Shown piece after piece: positions 59,011 to 64,000 of a stretch of 64,000 nucleotides of DNA. Position 1 is the stretch's first letter. Each line of letters starts with the position of its first letter. Source of the stretch: Sciurus carolinensis (taxonomy: Eukaryota > Chordata > Mammalia > Rodentia > Sciuridae); the NCBI RefSeq assembly GCF_902686445.1, contig NC_062213.1:53860268-53924267 (forward strand), written 5' to 3'. The notes beneath the pieces were generated by a model that worked only from the letters and a program-made list of their open reading frames with translations, was not told the origin of the DNA and ran no database searches. The position numbers were made by a program, and so were the translations under genes.

Positions 59011-62000
59011 CGTTAAATGTTACCTATCATCATCATCCTTAGTATCATAAAATTTTTGGATGAAATATTGTATATGCACTGCTCATTTCTCTTAGAAGTG
59101 AATATATTAGAGCCAATCTAAACACAAAAAAAGCAATGCCTTTGTCCTTATAAGAGGCAGCTTTTAAGGTAAAAATGTGATACTTCTCTAACATTGTCAC
59201 TATTGATAAGGTACTTTTAAAATATTTGATCTTTCAATAGAAAATAATGATACATTATAATTTTTACTTATTTTATGTTACTATGAATTTTTTCTTAAGT
59301 TTATTCAATAGTTGTAGATCTTCCAAATATCATTATATATTTATATATCTACCTTTTTTTCTATAGAGTTTTAAGTTGCTTCATTTACTTTGCTGTAGGC
59401 AGAACACATAAATGTAAGAGGTTGCAACTAAGAGTATCTCCAACTTTGATTTTAGGAAATATTTAATATGTTAGTCTATCCAGATCATGGAAATCAAGAT
59501 ACTTAAACCATACTATCCAAAGAATTATAAAAATTTTCCTAGCAATCAATCATTTCTGATCTTAGAAAAATTTAATTACATCCATTATTTTGTATTAAAT
59601 AAAGCTATATCTTTTCCAGGTTCCCTTGGAGATTATTTTTTGACTAGAGGGTGATAAAAAAAATTCTAATAAAAATGGTATACTTTAGAATAATCCCAAA
59701 CAGAATGGATAAGTGAGAAAAGTAAGATGCTTCTGGCACTTACTTTTAACTTCAATGTATGAAAATCCCAGCAGTGATCTGCTTAAATTATGGGCTTTAC
59801 AGTACACAAATTGAATTCTGATCATTTACCATTACAAGATCAGTTGGTCAGCTGATTGTTATAGATTATTGCCTCAGCAGCTGTGGATTTCTATCAGGAC
59901 ACTGTAGGAAGCTTAAAATTTAATGTGTATTTAGTTGCACCCTTGTGTGATATAAATGACTATCTTAATATTTAAATTTTTCTCTGTTGGGATATAAAAG
60001 GTATATTTCTCTGTACATTGCAAACAGGAAATAGGCACCTTCTGTGGTTTCGATTTTTACATCTATTCATTGAAGCACTCTGTCTTATAATAATAAGGTT
60101 CCTCTAATTTTCTTTTTGTGTTATGGGACCTGCTATATCCTTTGAATAAAGGTTCCATGGAAAATATTAAACTCTCAGTATGAGAAGTATTTCTGATTTT
60201 GGAAGGAATACAAATTTGTGTATCAGAAGAGTCTCAAGGGTTAAAATTTCTATCATTTCTAATTATTAACTTAGGTGCACAGGTGAGATAAGTTCTGGTG
60301 TCTGGATTTGATTTTCAATTACATTTCAATCTTTTATCTGACCTGTGAATATAGAGGAAAAATGAAAACAACCAGAAATAGGTTTTCACCTGACATTTGC
60401 CATGTAAGAAATAATACAAATTGAGTAGTTTCAGTTGGGCATTTTATGAACTGATATCCTAAAATATTCTAATTATTGGAGTACTATTTTACAATTTGTT
60501 GGCATCTGAAGGGTGATGATAATCATTTCATTAGATTGATTAGAGTTCCAATTTCTTTGAATTACATTCATATTTTATTTTCTTATATAATGTAAGTACA
60601 TCATTCTATCTTATGATTTAAAATACTGACAGTCATCCAAAATAGCATCAAACTACTGAATATCATAATTATTTATGTAGTTCTATAATTATTGAAATAC
60701 AAATTTGACTTATTTCCTTAAAATAGTTACTGAGAAGTCTACAAAATATGTAATAGGATTTAAATACACCCATTCATCCAAATCTAATATTTTAGATAAA
60801 ACAAGACACATCAGAAAATGATCAATACAAATTAATGCAATATTTTTCTTCTTTTCTTCTTCCTTCTTTCTTTTCCTTTTTCTTTTTCCATTCCTTTTTT
60901 CTTTGATGCTAACCAGTAATAATAAAATATACACAGGAAAGGTTTCCTGAGCAAGTGAAAAAAAACTTTATTTAGTCACAGAAACACAATTTCATACGTC
61001 CTGAAGTCAATAAAAAAAGCATATTTTAAAGTAATTTCAATTTGTATACCTTCATAATGCACATAATGTTACCCACTGATAGATTCCGATGTATTTGTCT
61101 GTATTAGAAGATAAATGCTATGATTTTCCTCATACAGTCTAGCAGAGCAAAAATATTTGACCCATTTTCTGATGCTATTTCATTAAATTATTAATGGATA
61201 TTTGTTTACCCTGTTATTATATTTCTGAAGATTTTAACTCATCAAGAAAATCAGATATCTTGCTTAAGATTGCTGCAACATATATTAGAAAAGTTCCCCT
61301 TGGACTAAGTCCAGGCTGAATTGACTTTTACTCTCATTCTCAAGGTTTCTCTGAATCAATCCACAGTCTGCTTCTTTCTAGCTTATATCTAGAAAGAAAC
61401 CTTGTTTTCTCTCATAAGCAGGATATTCTATGTTACTCAAGAAAATAAAACAGTTTTCTTCTGTCTATGCTTTACTTTTTCCTCAAGTTAGTTGCCACCT
61501 GCTTATATTCTGGTACTATTTAAATCTTTTCCTAATTCAAAAACACTTAATAACTATATACATAAGCAATTTGAAGATGGGATTTTTCAGTATTGACCCT
61601 GTATGGAAGACAACAGAACTCCTTCTTCCTTTATTACTTGTTTTTAAAGGGGTCTTTAAATTTAGGCATAAATATTAATATTGTTTATATATACAAGGAC
61701 ACAAAATAATAGAAACCTAACTGCAAAAGAATTATTTCAAAATTTCAGGAACGCGAAAATCAGAGAGGGAAAAAAACATTCGTGAGAAAACTACTTTACT
61801 CTGCACTTACCTAAGAAGCTGAATCTGCTGGATATGAACTAGACGGAGATCCAGACAATTAGGATAAGAAAAGTCATAATTCAGTTAGTATGAATTAAAG
61901 CAATAGGAACTGATAGAAAATTAACAAGAACCTTTACTGAAAGGAAGTTTATAATAAATACAAGAGCCAGAAGAACCTTCGCTGATGTTTCTCCACACCG

Positions 62001-62085
62001 TTATTTTGTGGGACGAGGAAAAATGCTTTTCTATCAGATGAGATGAACCCTGGGCCACAGTGCAGGGATAAATTTCACACTCTAC
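59011..62085. other. AT-rich non-coding stretch
   Basis: No gene or named repeat. A pyrimidine-rich tract lies at 60847-60902. It yields the lysine/glutamate-rich part of the 74-aa minus-strand frame at 60710. Confidence 0.45.
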
Positions 62086-62087
62086 CT

Positions 62088-62494
62088 ATATCTTGGACAT
62101 TCTCATAATATTTCAGACTTTTCTATTATTATATCTGTTAATACAAAGTCCTATTCACAACTCAAAAATGTAAGGTGAAGCGGCAAGTTGTAATGTAGAA
62201 TTTGTAGGAAGTTACCCAGAAGATCTACCTAAGGCAGGAGGTCATACTGAAACACTGATTTCCAATGCACCCAAAGCAACCTTATATTGGAAGAGGATGC
62301 CTTTTCAGACTTTTATGAATAGAGAAGTCAGAGGGGTTTGTGACCCAAAGATTAATAAGCCAGTGCTCTCTTACTTTCCAAAATCAAGAGGCCTGTAAGA
62401 ATTACACTAAATGTACAATTTAGATGATCTATAAATTGGAGAACAATAATAGCACATATGTTTATAGTTGTGACTAAATTGCTTGAATCTCATG
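62088..62494 (+). mobile_element. Tigger1 DNA transposon, left part, internally deleted
   Basis: 'cataatatttcagactttt' and 'ctattattatatctgttaat' match the 5' untranslated part of Tigger1. The sequence then jumps to transposase coding sequence ('gtaaggtgaagcggcaag', 'cagaagatctacctaaggc', 'attggaagaggatgcc'). After 'gcacatatgtttatag' it jumps again to 'tgactaaattgcttgaatc'. Most of the DNA-binding and catalytic parts are therefore missing. Tigger1 is a Tc1/mariner-superfamily element, long inactive in mammals. Confidence 0.85.
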
Positions 62495-63068
62495 TGTTTT
62501 AGTCAGCTTTTCTACTACCCTGACCAAAGGACTTGAAGAATTTTAAGGAGGAAAAGTTTATTTGGGGTTCAAGGTTTCAGAAGTCTCAGTCCATAGACAA
62601 CTGACTCCATCCGATGGGACCTGAGAAGAAGCAAAACATCATGGTGGAAGTGTGTGGCAGAGAAAAGCAGCTGGGCACATGGCCCCAGGAAGCATAAAGA
62701 GAGACTCCTCTCACCACAGACAAGATACATACCCCAAAGGCACAACCCCACCCACGTCCTCTAGCCACACCCTACAGTTACTACCTAGCTAATCCTGAAG
62801 GGACTCAATTGAACCAAACTGACTCCATCTTAGGGAAGAGCCTCCATCTCAGTCTGGCCCCCAAACCCCCAAACAACAAGACAGAACAATCATAGTGTAA
62901 GAGGAAAGCCCCTATGAGCTCAGAAGTTCCTGTTCTGAGATCATGCCCACCCCTGACCTATCCCCAACAAGGTCAGGTTACACTCCACATACCCTTACCC
63001 AATCCCAAAATGCTAAGGCATGAAACCCCCATGCCTGCGGTCCCCAACTCCTGCTTGTGCTTTTTTCC

Positions 63069-63074
63069 TATAAA
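63069..63074 (+). promoter_or_regulatory. TATA box of the ERV1 LTR
   Basis: TATAAA in 'cctataaaaaaggaac', in the expected place upstream of the polyadenylation signal. Confidence 0.75.
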
Positions 63075-63159
63075 AAAGGAACCCTTGTAATGGTCGGAGC
63101 CGCTCCTCCTCTGCATGCTGCATCAGTGCATGGAATGACGGTCTGGACTCCAGTCTGCT

Positions 63160-63165
63160 AATAAA
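63160..63165 (+). promoter_or_regulatory. Polyadenylation signal of the ERV1 LTR
   Basis: AATAAA in 'gctaataaatggtcc', 91 bases downstream of the TATA box and 73 bases before the LTR end. Confidence 0.8.
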
Positions 63166-63367
63166 TGGTCCTTTTGCGCTTGCATCAGACTCTGGCTCCC
63201 TGGTGGTCTTTGGGGGACTCATTGACTTGGGCATTTCAATCCCTATCAGGGGATTAATGCACTGATTAGGCTAAGGCTCTCATAAACCAGTCCTGACATC
63301 TCTAAACTTTCTTGCCTTTTCTCACACATGAGTTTTTGAGGAAACGCCTCATCTGTGAACCATAACA

Positions 63368-64000
63368 TCATGATAAAACTTTAATGAATAAGGAATTGCT
63401 GCATATGGGTCAAAAAGAAAAAATAAAAAAAAGGTTTCTTGAGATGGGGGTTTACTGCTGGTGAAGCTACTGTGAACATTGTTGAAATGATGACAAAGAT
63501 TTAGATGATTATATACAGGTGGTTGATAAAAACAGCAGCAGTTCTGAGAGGATTGACTCCAATTTTGAAAGAAGTTCCACTGTGGGTATAATGCTATCAA
63601 GTAGTATTACATGCCACAGAGAAATCTTTCTTGAAAGGAAGTATCTATCAAAGAAGCAAACTTTATTTTTGTCTTATTTTAAGAAATTGACACAGCCACC
63701 TCATCCTTCAACAAACACCACCCTGAGTATTCAGCAGCCATCAACATTAAGGCAAAACCTTCCACCTTCAAAAAGATTACAGTTCACTGAAGTCTCCAAA
63801 AATGGTTACCTTATTTTTTTATTATCTTTTAGCAATAAAGACTTTTTAAATAAAGGTTTCACATTTTTTTGGACATAAGGCTATTACATACTTAATAGGT
63901 TATAGAGTCAACACAATATAGTGTAAACATAACTTGTATATTCACTGGGAAGACAAAAAAAATTATATGATTCATTTTATTGTAATATTTTTCTTATTGC
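63368..64000 (+). pseudogene. Tigger1 right part: transposase C-terminus and 3' end, cut by the window edge
   Basis: It resumes with 'atgataaaactttaatgaat' and shows 'gaggattgactccaatttt', 'gaaagaagttccactgtgg', 'gccacagagaaatctttc', 'cttattttaagaaattgac' and 'cagcagccatcaacattaag' (late transposase codons, partly within the open frame 63519-63878). The 3' end follows ('cactgggaagacaaaaaa', 'gattcattttattgtaat'). The terminal inverted repeat is only partly inside the window. Frameshifts and stops make it inactive. Confidence 0.92.

Larger units (their letters stand above)
62796..63238 (+). mobile_element. ERV1 (gammaretrovirus-like) solo LTR, 443 bp
   Basis: TGAAGGGACTCAATTG...GGCATTTCA, flanked by a perfect 4-bp duplication ATCC (62792-62795 and 63239-63242). 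Four bases is usual for class I elements, and removal restores the MaLR sequence 'taatccctatcagggg'. It has a TATAAA box and an AATAAA signal about 90 bases apart, as in a complete U3-R-U5. No internal genes remain. The 73-aa minus-strand frame here is antisense LTR sequence. Confidence 0.94.
62495..63367 (+). mobile_element. MaLR LTR interrupted by an ERV1-type solo LTR
   Basis: TGTTTTAGTCAGC...CCATAACA, flanked by a perfect 5-bp duplication TCATG (62490-62494 and 63368-63372). Without the insertion it is about 426 bp. Removing it restores the Tigger1 reading 'gaatctcatgataaaac'. Similar in age and type to the copies at 19.2 and 26.0 kb. Confidence 0.95.

Noticed and set aside
1..64000. CRISPR array, bacterial defence island or phage
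   Set aside because: No regularly spaced repeats, no dense coding and no ribosome-binding sites; SINEs, L1s and LTRs show this is mammalian nuclear DNA.

Overview
The window looks like AT-rich, gene-poor mammalian nuclear DNA, most likely from a squirrel-family rodent (Sciuridae: marmot, ground squirrel or tree squirrel). The lineage call rests on the interspersed repeats. Several copies of a composite B1-ID SINE are present, with a 7SL-derived half followed by a tRNA-derived half ending in 'ggttcaatccccag'-type sequence. There are also young L1 3' ends and MaLR LTRs of a type I associate with squirrels. I see no convincing protein-coding gene, exon series, rRNA, tRNA, CRISPR array or bacterial-style operon. 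The longest open frame (199 aa) lies antisense inside a MaLR retrotransposon. The window is probably intergenic or deep intronic.

Layout, left to right. 1-5 kb: old L1 pieces on both strands, an MLT1-like LTR (856-1245), an L1M 3' end (4230-4660) and a minus-strand MaLR LTR (4836-5184). 5-14 kb: mostly unassigned DNA with an ID SINE, a decayed LTR, a duplicated GATA-repeat block, a B1-ID SINE and two ancient LINE 3' ends. 14.7-17.3 kb: a 5'-inverted ('twin-primed') L1 inserted in an older L1M 3' UTR. 17.7-19.7 kb: a nearly complete MaLR (LTR, internal region, LTR). 20.3-22.8 kb: a long ancient L1 on the minus strand. 23.5 kb: MER5A. 26-27.3 kb: an 809-bp class II (ERVK-like) solo LTR nested in a MaLR LTR. 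28-33 kb: two B1-ID SINEs, a probable ERV1 LTR, old L1 and a Tigger-like DNA element. 39.1-42.1 kb: an old plus-strand L1 carrying a MaLR LTR and a young minus-strand L1 3' end with a telomere-like tract. 44-50 kb: ancient LTRs, MIRs, three B1-ID SINEs and microsatellites. 51-54.3 kb: a MaLR LTR inside a Tigger-like element, then an L1M 3' end. 58.5-59 kb: an L1 3' end inside an MLT1-like LTR. 62.1-64 kb: a decayed Tigger1 transposon holding a MaLR LTR, which itself holds a 443-bp ERV1-type solo LTR.

The interest lies in insertion archaeology rather than in genes working together. At least five nested insertions can be resolved, several to the base by matching target-site duplications. Two unrelated retroviral LTRs appear to have landed at essentially the same point of two separate MaLR LTR copies. 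Family names come from recognising consensus features by eye. No search was run, so boundaries without a stated duplication are approximate.
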